DNA of 64,000 bases from Erythrobacteraceae bacterium Alg239-R51. Lineage in GTDB: Bacteria; Pseudomonadota; Alphaproteobacteria; Sphingomonadales; Sphingomonadaceae. A program made the position numbers and the translations under genes. Where the stretch lies: positions 1 to 64,000 of the forward strand of contig CAMZOI010000003.1 in assembly GCA_947331495.1 (NCBI GenBank), written 5' to 3'. Position 1 is the stretch's first letter. Each line of letters begins with the position of its first letter. The notes under the pieces were generated by a model that saw nothing but the letters and a program-made list of their open reading frames with translations, made no database searches and was not told the origin of the DNA. Below, piece after piece: positions 48,079 through 56,600 of the stretch.

Positions 48079-49058
48079 AGAAGCTTTTCGATCGCCGCCA
48101 TGATCGTCGTCTTATTAGCTCCTGAATTCGGGAGGATCTTGATGGTGAGCCCTGCCCCATTGGTCGGCCTGGTCACCGAGAGCATCGGAACACCGGATTT
48201 GGTCGGCACGGTTTCGGTCTGGACCTTCGTCCTCGGCTTGCCAGGCGCGGTGGTCGCCCTGATCAGGCGTTTAGCCGTCTCAGGCCCGGAAAGCGGTTCG
48301 CTCCCCGAGCTGCGTTCAGCAAGGATCGCCTCCGTCTCCTTGCGCATCGCCGAAAGCGAGCGCATTTCGTTGGCAAGCGGCTTAAGGTCTCGCGCGATGC
48401 GCACGGTGATGTCGTGACGATCGGCAAAAGCTACGATGAGTTCCTCGGGTAGCCGCGCGACGTTGAGCATCCGGCTGAGCCAGGACTTCGATATGTTGAG
48501 GTGCTCGGCCATCTGGGTAAGCGAGCCCTCGTAGAATTCGGACAGCGCCGCTTCGTACTCATGAGCGCGCTCCCAGTCGGTGATGTCCTTGCGCGACCGA
48601 TTCTCGACATCCGATACCCGGAACGCCTCCTCGTCGGTAAGTTGCTGGACGGTCACCAGATAATCGAACTCTGGATGGTTGTGCTCGCGCAGCCACTGCA
48701 CCGTCCACCAGCGCCTGACGCCGGCAATGATCTCGTAATCATGCTCTGGGTCGTCGCGCAGTCGCCTGACGATTGCCGGGATGCGCTGCTTTTTCGCCGA
48801 AAGGAAGGCGTCGATGAGATCGCGGCAACTCTCCTCCGATAGATGATCGAGATCGCGATTGTGGAGACGCCATGGCCGGCAGCGGGCTGGATCCACGAAC
48901 TCCGTGCGATCCGTTACAACCTTACCCGATGCCAGGCGATTGAGCGCCTCGCTGCGACTGGCCATTATGCTCCTTGCCGGCGCCGCCTCCCCCTCCTCGA
49001 TGTCATCATCGATCGATTCGGTAAGCAGCGAACCGAAGCCCTTATTACCCTTGGCCAA
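48075..49058 (-). CDS. parB: ParB/RepB-type partition protein
   Basis: A 327-residue ParB. The N-terminal nuclease-like CTPase domain (LIDAFLSAKKQRIPAIVRRL... with YEIIAGVRRWWTVQWLREH and SDVENRSRKDITDWERAHEYEAAL) is followed by the central helix-turn-helix (LTQMAEHLNISKSWLSRMLNVARLPEELIVAFAD), which would recognise the parS palindromes at 49098 and 49222. The C-terminal dimerisation part ends KTTIMAAIEKLL. It follows parA in the same direction with 180 bp between the genes, and that gap holds the putative centromere. Confidence 0.92.
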   Translation of the reverse strand: MAKGNKGFGSLLTESIDDDIEEGEAAPARSIMASRSEALNRLASGKVVTDRTEFVDPARCRPWRLHNRDLDHLSEESCRDLIDAFLSAKKQRIPAIVRRLRDDPEHDYEIIAGVRRWWTVQWLREHNHPEFDYLVTVQQLTDEEAFRVSDVENRSRKDITDWERAHEYEAALSEFYEGSLTQMAEHLNISKSWLSRMLNVARLPEELIVAFADRHDITVRIARDLKPLANEMRSLSAMRKETEAILAERSSGSEPLSGPETAKRLIRATTAPGKPRTKVQTETVPTKSGVPMLSVTRPTNGAGLTIKILPNSGANKTTIMAAIEKLL

Positions 49059-49097
49059 GACTCAATCTCCTTTCGTGTGTTGCCGTGGCGGCAGTTT

Positions 49098-49113
49098 GTT
49101 GCCACGTGGCAAC
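49098..49113. promoter_or_regulatory. parS-like 16-bp palindrome, copy 1
   Basis: GTTGCCACGTGGCAAC is a perfect 16-bp palindrome in the parA-parB gap, identical to the copy at 49222-49237. It has the GTT...AAC frame of RepB/ParB-family centromeres. Confidence 0.75.
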
Positions 49114-49221
49114 GGCACTCTGAATGGTCTCGTACACCAGCTGACCATGGCAATGCGCCGGCACCGGCACGGGACTCGCCTGATAGCTATATCTCATTGA
49201 TTCAGAACGACCTTCCAGATC

Positions 49222-49237
49222 GTTGCCACGTGGCAAC
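49222..49237. promoter_or_regulatory. parS-like 16-bp palindrome, copy 2
   Basis: The second identical palindrome lies one base beyond the parA stop, 124 bp from copy 1. Two sites bracketing the intergenic region suit ParB loading and autoregulation of parB. Confidence 0.75.
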
Positions 49238-49238
49238 A

Positions 49239-50447
49239 TCATGCCATCACCTCCCCTGCCCGGCTCGCCCAGCTGCCGATAACTTCCTGCTCGATCTCCT
49301 CACAAACCGCATTGAGGTACTTCACGCACCGCATGTGCACCTCGCGTGACGTTACCGGCCGATCGAGCTCGAAAACGGTCTTGAGGCGTGAACTCGCATT
49401 GTCGATTTCGGCGCTCGTCGGCATTATCGATGTAAGCAAAGACCCGCCGAACACATCGCGCATCATGGCCAGAAGCTCGCGATGCATCGACTTGTTCTCG
49501 TCGACGCGGCTCGCGACCACGCGGATGAAATTGTAGGCCGGTCGCGCCCTGCCCCCCAACTGCTCGAGCTGTTCCATAGTGGTTCTCGCCATATCGACGA
49601 AGGATACAGTCGAAGAGAAGTCGATCACGCTTGGCGGCATCGGGATCACCATGGCATTCGCTGCCTGGAGAACCGCCATCGACACCATTCCGAGAGCCGG
49701 CGGCGGATCCATGATAACGACATCATAGTCGTGAACGACCTCGCCGATCGCATTCGAAATCAGATCAATCACATCGAAGCTTCGCGTCTGAGCCAGGTGC
49801 GCAGCTATCTCATACTCCAGATTATAGAGCTTGAGATTTGAAGGGATAAGGCTGAGGCCGTGAAAGTGCGTGTCCCGGATGATCGAGCGGACCCCGAGCA
49901 ACTCGGGGTCGTGAAAATGCCCGTAAAGCGTATCGTTCTCACCGAGATCGATATCGGGACGATATCCGAACATCATGGTCGAGCTGGCCTGGCTGTCGCA
50001 GTCGACGAGCAAGGTCCTGTACCCCTTAATCGCAAAGTGCTGCGCAAGGTGCACCGCGATCGTCGACTTGCCGACGCCGCCCTTGAAGTTCGACACCGAG
50101 ATAATCGCCGGCGTGTCTTCCGGATCGCGCCAAGGCCTTGTTCCGAAAACCTTGCGCATCTTATCAAGCTCGGTGAGATTGTACGGCAAGCGGTGACCCG
50201 AAGGGGTGCGACTGCGCTCGGGCAAACGGCCATCGCGTTCGGCCTCTCGGATTGCCGATGCCGTTCGATCGACGAGTTCTGCGGCCTTCGAGATGGGGAA
50301 GGTTGGGCCCGCCTTCTCTCCGGTTTCGGGATCGAGCGCGTGTGTCTGGAGCCGCTTGAGAATTGCCAGTGACTTGCGATGAAGGGAACGGAGATCATCG
50401 GTTGCTGAGCTGCCTGGAAGCCCATCGGCTGAAATCTTGGTGGCCAT
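49239..50447 (-). CDS. parA: ParA-type partition ATPase
   Basis: A 402-residue ParA. A MerR-like/winged-HTH N-terminus (FPISKAAELVDRTASAIREAERDGRLPE, ~50-80), seen in RepA-type and P1-like ParA proteins and used for autorepression, precedes the deviant Walker A FKGGVGKST (121-129), the LLVDCDSQASST switch and VVIMDPPPALGM. It ends one base from a parS-like site. It is transcribed away from the iteron region, which probably contains its promoter too. Confidence 0.93.
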   Translation of the reverse strand: MATKISADGLPGSSATDDLRSLHRKSLAILKRLQTHALDPETGEKAGPTFPISKAAELVDRTASAIREAERDGRLPERSRTPSGHRLPYNLTELDKMRKVFGTRPWRDPEDTPAIISVSNFKGGVGKSTIAVHLAQHFAIKGYRTLLVDCDSQASSTMMFGYRPDIDLGENDTLYGHFHDPELLGVRSIIRDTHFHGLSLIPSNLKLYNLEYEIAAHLAQTRSFDVIDLISNAIGEVVHDYDVVIMDPPPALGMVSMAVLQAANAMVIPMPPSVIDFSSTVSFVDMARTTMEQLEQLGGRARPAYNFIRVVASRVDENKSMHRELLAMMRDVFGGSLLTSIMPTSAEIDNASSRLKTVFELDRPVTSREVHMRCVKYLNAVCEEIEQEVIGSWASRAGEVMA

Positions 50448-50533
50448 CTACTATCCTTCTTGGAAGTCTGGACATCAATTTAGCCCGAGTTGACGCTTTC
50501 AGCAACGACTTGGCCAAAAAACTTACAGCTACA

Positions 50534-50740
50534 CCGATGATCTCCGAGCCACTTGCGGGCAGTCGCGGGCGAGTAAACGCGTTCGCCGATGATCTTCGAG
50601 CCCTTTTGAACTGCTTGATCCAACCATCGGACTCGCAAAACCGAGCTGTGGACGAAAACCGATGATCTCAGAGCCAGGCCGATGAACTCAGTGCAGAAAT
50701 GCAATGATCTCGGTGCCTAAGAACCGATGATCTCAGAGCG
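50534..50740 (+). repeat. Six 17-bp iterons (candidate oriV)
   Basis: Copies of the consensus CCGATGATCTCAGAGCC begin at 50534, 50586, 50659, 50679, 50701 and 50724, all in direct orientation; the last four are spaced 20, 22 and 23 bp, close to two helical turns, and the first two are 52 and 73 bp apart. The copies at 50679 and 50701 are more degenerate. An AT-rich stretch follows (50741-50830). RepA presumably binds here to start replication and to limit copy number. Confidence 0.85.
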
Positions 50741-50968
50741 CATACCTACTTATAGAGAATCTCCTCCTTCGAATCCGATTCGCAATCGGTTAAATTTTGA
50801 GTTTGAAAGTTTGATATTGGCATGTTTTGCTCAACGGACCCGACATCATCGGTGATTTTGCAGGTTTTCGGCCACAAATCGTCCGTAAATCGCCAAAGGG
50901 CTTGATTTAGCCCCCCAACCCTGTTGTTGATCCAGCCACCGAGGCCCGCCGAATCGGGGGAGGGGACT

Positions 50969-52267
50969 ATGACGCAGGATGACAAGAAACCGGTTGGCCA
51001 CCAATACGCTCTGGCAATGCTGGCTGGCGGCGAGAAACAGGTCCGTACACTTGCCGAGCATGCTGGCTCGCAACTGACGCTCGACGCATTCCTGAGAGTT
51101 CAGGACGAAAACCCGGTGCCGGCGTTTCTGCATTCGGCGTTATGCGCCATGTCGCTCCCAACAAAGCGCCCCAAGGACGAGTTCGAACCGATCATTCGCG
51201 AGGACGGTCGCTATGCGCTGGCAATCAATCCCCGGCCGGTGCTGCAGGAGATCGATGGCAAGCGAGTGATGAAGAGTCTGGGTGTTCCTTTCGGATCCTA
51301 TCCCCGCGTGGCGCTAATCTACATGCTCTCGCAAGCGGTTCAGCAACGGTCGCGCGATGTTTATCTCGGCCGCAATTTCACTGATTGGATGCGGCGTCTC
51401 GGATATCAGACGATTTCATACGGGCCACGCGGTACTGCCAATCTGATGAAGCAGCAGGTCGATCGGTTGCTTGCCTGTGAATGGCAGATCAGATGGGACG
51501 GCGCCGATACGGACCAGAACGCCTTTGCCGTCAGGGATGTAAAGATTTCCAGCGAATATGCCGGCTCGCTGGACAAGGACGGTGCCTTCGCTCGCGAAAT
51601 CAGAATGTCGGAGGTCTTCTATCAGCATCTCGTTGAACATGCGGTTCCACTCAATGAAGTGGCGATCCGAGAACTGAAGGGAGCGCCGACCGCGCTCGAT
51701 CTCTACACCTATCTTGCCTACCGGCTCCCCCGTGTTACCGCCGAGCGCGGCCAGGCACTCTCGTGGGACCAGTTGGCCAAGCATTTGGGCAACGCCGCGG
51801 ACAGCAAACGATTTCGCCAGACCGTCCGTGAAACAATGCAACTTGTTACATCAGTCTATCCGAACGCCAATGTCGATGTTTCGGGGAGGAAGGTCGTCCT
51901 TTATCCTTCACCAGCGCCGCTCGAGAAGAAGCTCGTTGGAGCCCATCTACGGCTCGTTGGAATCGAACCGCGCAGCAAGCGGAAAGCCCTGTCCAAAAGG
52001 ACAGGCGAAGCAGAGGGCAGGGCGAAGACGTTGCCGGAAGTCGAAACCTTGGCGTTTCCGTCAGGGTCGCTTCAGTATGGAAAGCGCGAAGAAGCTTTTT
52101 TGCGGATTGGCCGCGAAAAGGGTGCTCCCTGGGATGTCGATCTGATGGCGAGCCAATTCCGCAGTGGCTGCCCGGACTTCGAACGCCCTCGAACCGAGAA
52201 AGAATGGCTTCGCATCTGGGAAAGTTTCGTCATCTCCTATGCCAAGCGGAGAGCCGCGCACCAATAG
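50969..52267 (+). CDS. repA: Plasmid replication initiator RepA
   Basis: A 432-residue replication protein with the RepA/RPA layout found in alphaproteobacterial iteron plasmids: an N-terminal helical part (YALAMLAGGEKQVRTLAEH), then FLHSALCAMSLPTKRP and KSLGVPFGSYPRVALIYMLSQAVQQ, which begin the winged-helix initiator domain, followed by APTALDLYTYLAYRLPRV and a second winged helix. ATG 50969 has GGGAGGGG upstream; the open frame to 50924 is unlikely to be used. It is preceded by six iterons and lies divergent from parA, a typical replication-partition cassette. Confidence 0.88.
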   Translation: MTQDDKKPVGHQYALAMLAGGEKQVRTLAEHAGSQLTLDAFLRVQDENPVPAFLHSALCAMSLPTKRPKDEFEPIIREDGRYALAINPRPVLQEIDGKRVMKSLGVPFGSYPRVALIYMLSQAVQQRSRDVYLGRNFTDWMRRLGYQTISYGPRGTANLMKQQVDRLLACEWQIRWDGADTDQNAFAVRDVKISSEYAGSLDKDGAFAREIRMSEVFYQHLVEHAVPLNEVAIRELKGAPTALDLYTYLAYRLPRVTAERGQALSWDQLAKHLGNAADSKRFRQTVRETMQLVTSVYPNANVDVSGRKVVLYPSPAPLEKKLVGAHLRLVGIEPRSKRKALSKRTGEAEGRAKTLPEVETLAFPSGSLQYGKREEAFLRIGREKGAPWDVDLMASQFRSGCPDFERPRTEKEWLRIWESFVISYAKRRAAHQ

Positions 52268-52352
52268 GAGCGGTGCACTTACGCCCATACGGACGATCGC
52301 GCAGAGGCACCAACCTTCTCGTGTGGTGTCCCGCCACCGTTGCCATATAGTC

Positions 52353-52628
52353 CTACGATACGCGCATCGTCGGCTTCTTGGTTTCACGGGGACACCGAGA
52401 ACACAATGAATCTTGCCACATTCCCGGCGAAACGGGCTTTCCGCTACTATTGAGCAGAGGCAATTCCTGGGAAGGCTTGATTGCCCTCCGGTCGATCCGC
52501 TTGTGCGTTAACTCCAAAAACCAGAACCACGAAATTCGGGATAAAGCACTGACGAACCTCTCGACCTTGGCCTCTTGTGTTGGCTGAGAAAGGAACATTG
52601 ACCCTGGAATCAGAAAAAGATTTTTCAC
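52353..52628 (-). pseudogene. Possible broken or divergent secreted protein with transglycosylase-like leader
   Basis: GTG 52628 opens a 91-codon frame. The leader reads MKNLFLIPGSMFLSQPTQEAK, reminiscent of the transglycosylase signal peptide ([18 protein letters not shown]), and about 40 bp of upstream sequence (52619-52660) match 37237-37276 at roughly three bases in four, with a matching hairpin. After the leader no SLT domain can be recognised. It may be a decayed second copy of the lytic transglycosylase or a new gene that shares its leader. The rest of 52268-52760 shows nothing else convincing. Confidence 0.4.
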
Positions 52629-52760
52629 AACCACACCTTTGGCGTGATTTGAATATCGCCAGACCCCCTGAGACCGGCAAGCATGGTGCAAGTATCAACA
52701 CTCGTCTCGGTTTCATTCTTAAAAGTGGAGGAAGAGGTTCGGGGTAAAGGAGGAGCAACT

Positions 52761-53600
52761 ATGCTGACCTGTCTGAGCCCAACTCAGGAAACAATCGACA
52801 CGGTAGCAGGACTTCGCGGCAAGTGGCATGGCAGCTACGCCATGTGCCGATGTCCAGCACACCGCGACAGCACGCCGTCCCTCTCGATCAGGCAGGGCCA
52901 GCACGGAATACTGGTACACTGCTTTGCCGGATGCCAAAATGAAGACGTACTGCGAGCAATCTCGCGAACGCGGCCCGTATTCAATTCGCCAGCACCCAAA
53001 TTTCAGCCAAGTCCATCGTCAGCGAATGCGCGGCGAATATGGGACCAGGGCCGGGAGATCTGCGAAACGCTCGCTGAGGCATACCTGAAATCGCGCAATC
53101 TTCCGTTGGATCTCCGCGATATCCGTTACCACCATAAATGTCCGTTCGGACGCAAACCCAATGCCGTCTTCAGACCCGCGCTTCTCGTTGCGGTGAGGGA
53201 TCGCCTGGAGATCATGGCAATCCAGCGTATCGCGCTCGGATCGAAAGGGCTGTGCCACAAAGGCAAATACATGCTTGGGCGGCCGGGGATGGGCGCCTGG
53301 TCACCGTCGTTCAAAGGCGACACGCTCGGCCTTGCGGAGAGCATGGAAGATGCAGTCGCCTACACCAGGATCAAAGGAATTCCGTGCTGGAGTACGCTCG
53401 GAGCCGAACGCCTGGCTCTTGTCCGAATACCGGACGGCGTAAAGACGGTCGTGATCGCCGAGGACAACAACAGGGCAGGGCGGCTTGGCGCACTGGCGGC
53501 GATTGAGGCGTACGCGACTAAAGACCGGACGGTTCTCCGCGATCCTCCGCCACGAAAGGCGGGCGACTGGGCCGAGGTGAACGAGAACACTGGAGGATAG
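52761..53600 (+). CDS. Toprim/zinc-finger primase-like protein
   Basis: A 279-residue protein starting at ATG 52761 with AGGAGGAG upstream. It has a CHC2-type zinc-binding start (YAMCRCPAHRDSTPSLSI and ILVHCFAGCQNEDVL, four Cys/His ligands), a middle domain (DLRDIRYHHKCPFGRKPNAVF), and a Toprim-like domain at the end: LGLAESMEDAVAY with the catalytic Glu, then VVIAEDNNRAGRLGALAA with D-x-N in place of D-x-D. This is the layout of plasmid and phage DUF7146/Toprim proteins that prime or assist replication. The neighbour downstream is the methylase-helicase, 63 bp away. Confidence 0.82.
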   Translation: MLTCLSPTQETIDTVAGLRGKWHGSYAMCRCPAHRDSTPSLSIRQGQHGILVHCFAGCQNEDVLRAISRTRPVFNSPAPKFQPSPSSANARRIWDQGREICETLAEAYLKSRNLPLDLRDIRYHHKCPFGRKPNAVFRPALLVAVRDRLEIMAIQRIALGSKGLCHKGKYMLGRPGMGAWSPSFKGDTLGLAESMEDAVAYTRIKGIPCWSTLGAERLALVRIPDGVKTVVIAEDNNRAGRLGALAAIEAYATKDRTVLRDPPPRKAGDWAEVNENTGG

Positions 53601-53663
53601 GACTGCGGTTCGAGGGGGAGGGGAGAGGGAAGCTTGGTTGCGGATCAACATCAGGAGCAGACC

Positions 53664-56600
53664 GTGACCGACCTATTCGAACAATCCGACCACCGCCTCA
53701 AGGGGGCGATCGAGGAAGTCGCCCAGAACATCGCAGGCTCGATCCTTTCGAAGAAGAGCCTCTTTGCGATCATGGAGCAGCTGCACGGCTGCACATCGGC
53801 GAATGGATCCTGGACGCAGCGCGATGCCTACGATTTGCTTGAGGCGGGGCTGGCGCTTCATCTTTCGGCGCGTTCGACACCCTTGCTCGAAGATGTGCCT
53901 GCGCTGTCGGAACTGGTCGACTCGCTGCCCACCCACACCGTTCGAAGCGAAGATCAGATCCGCTTCCAGCAATTCTCGACGCCGGCCGATCTGGCGGCGC
54001 TCGCCGTGATCGCCGCGCAACCCCGCAGCACTGACATCGTCCTGGAACCGAGTGCCGGGCATGGCTCTCTCGTGAGCATGTTGCCGGCTGTCGCGCAGCT
54101 CCACCTCAACGAAATCGATCCTCGTCGCCGTGCGAAGCTGTCGCTTCTTTTCGAAAGAGCCACGATCACCGGCTTCGACGGTGCGATGCTGACGTCCCTT
54201 TCGGCGCACGACCTCCGGCCAACGGTGATCTTGATGAACCCGCCGTTTTCGCGTTCGCAGGGCAGGGGGGTCGACCAATTCGCAGCGGTCCGTCACCTGC
54301 GCGCGGCCTTGGCGAAGTTGCTTCCGGGCGGCCGCGTCGTTGCCATCATGCCTGACTGGTTCACCCCCAGCGCCAAGATGCTGCGGATCTACGAGGAAAC
54401 CTTCGCAAACTGCACGGTGCAGACATCCTGCAGGCTCGCCAAATGCTATCACAAGCAGGGCACGAGCGTGGCGGTCCGGTTGCTGGTCATCGACAAGGTT
54501 CCGGGCAATTCGAAACCGTCCTTGATTGCACGCGACACCGTCTCCGAGCTTGCCGAATGCTTTTTGATCGTGAAGCGGATCGACCCCGCGACAGCGCCGC
54601 CGGCACGACCCACCCGGATCAAGCCGAAGGCGACAAGCCTGTTCAAGTCGATGCGCGCCAAGCCGCGCACCACGCCTAAGATCGAGCGCAAGCTTGCGGC
54701 GCGCGAGATCGTCACGGTGGACTATGCCAAGCTGGAAGCGCCCCGCGCGCTCGGGGCGCAATCGGGCGTCTACGTTCCCTATCGGCCGAGCCGGATCAAC
54801 ATCCAGGGCTCCCGGAAACACCCGACACCCCTCGTCGAGAGCGTCGCCATGGGATCGATCCCGGCGCCGGTGCCCGATTACATACCGCGGCTTCACGATT
54901 GCATTCTGAACGAGGCGCATCTCTCCGAAGCGCAGCTCGAAACGATCATTTACGCCGGCAACGCCTGGACGCAGTTTCTTCCGGGCAAGTTCGTGCCGTC
55001 AGAGGAGGGGGTGGGTCTTTCGCTGTCCGAGAACGGCAAGGCCTATCGGAAGGGCTATTTCTTGGGCGATGGGACCGGAGCGGGGAAGGGGCGCCAAATT
55101 GCAGCCTGCATCCTCGACAACTGGTTGGCGGGCCGCAGGCAAGCGATCTGGATATCCAAGAACGAAAGCCTCCTCGAAGATGCCCGCCGCGACTGGGCCG
55201 CGATCGGCGGGCTCCCCGCCGACATCCAACCGCTCTCCAGCTGGAAGATCGACCAAGAACTTCCCTTCCGCGACGGCATCGTCTTTGTGACCTATCCAAC
55301 GCTGCGCAGCCAACGCCAGGATGCGACACGCCTGAAGCAGCTGCTCGACTGGGCTGACACCGACTTCGACGGCGTCATCGCCTTCGACGAAAGCCACGAG
55401 ATGGGCGGCGTGGCAGGAGGCGAGGGCGCGCGCGGCGCGAAGCCGGGTTCCCTGCAAGGGATCGCCGGTGTCCTGCTCCAGAACCACCTCCCCGATGCCC
55501 GCGTTCTATACGCGTCTGCCACGGGCGCATCCGACGTCAACAACCTCGCCTATGCCGTTCGCCTCGGCCTCTGGGGACCGGGAACCGCATTCTCGAACCG
55601 CGAGGACTTCATCAGCCAGATCCGGTCGGGCGGGATCGCCGCGATGGAACTGGTGTCCCGTGACCTGAAGGCGCTGGGCCTCTATCAGGCGAGGGCACTG
55701 AGCTTTGCCGGTGTCGAATACGAGGTGCTCAAGCACGATCTGACAAACGATCAGATCGGCATCTACGACACCTATGCGGACGCCTGGGCGATCATCCATC
55801 AGAACATGGAGGAGGCACTGGCGCTTACAAACGTCGTCGACGATCTCGACGGCGACACGCTCAACAGCGGCGCAAAGGCCGCGGCCCGCTCTCGCTTCGA
55901 AGGCGCCAAGCAACGCTTCTTCAACCAGGTCCTTCTCTCCATGAAGCTGCCGACCCTGATCGCCGCAATCAATGGCCATATCGACGACGACAAGGCGATC
56001 GTCGTCCAGCTCGTCTCCACGGCCGAGAGCATTCTGGACAGGCGTCTCGACAGTCTATCTCCCGAGGAACGCGCCGAGCTTGATCTGGACCTCAGTCCTC
56101 GCGAGAACGTCATCGACTATCTCGAGCGTGCCTTTCCCACCCAGCAGATGCAGGTCTTCGTCGACGATACCGGTGAAGAGCGTTCGATGCCAATGTTCGA
56201 TGACGAGGGACGACCGGTTCACAATGCGGAAGCAATCGAGAAGAAGCAGCGGCTCATAGAGCACCTCTGCGCGCTTCCCCCGATCAAGCCGGCCCTCGAT
56301 GGCATTATCGAACACTACGGCACCGAGAAGGTCGCCGAAGTCACCGGACGCACCAAGCGGCTCGTAACGCAGGGCGACGGGAGCCAGAAACTCGAAACGA
56401 GGTCGGCGCGTACGAACCAGTCCGAAACTGATCACTTCATGGACGGGCGCAAGAACATTCTGGTGTTCAGCGACGCTGGCGGAACCGGCCGCTCCTACCA
56501 CGCAAGCCTCGACGCAGATAACCGGCGCCAGCGCGTGCATTTTCTCCTCGAGCCGGGCTGGCGGGCCGATCGCGCCATCCAAGGTCTCGGACGCACGCAC

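Noticed and set aside
49098..49237. Rho-independent terminators at the 16-bp palindromes
   Set aside because: No T-tract follows either copy, the two are identical and they sit between parA and parB, so centromere sites explain them better.
50534..50740. CRISPR array
   Set aside because: The repeats are 17 bp, degenerate, unevenly spaced by 3-56 bp and next to repA; they are iterons. No other CRISPR-like array and no cas gene was seen.
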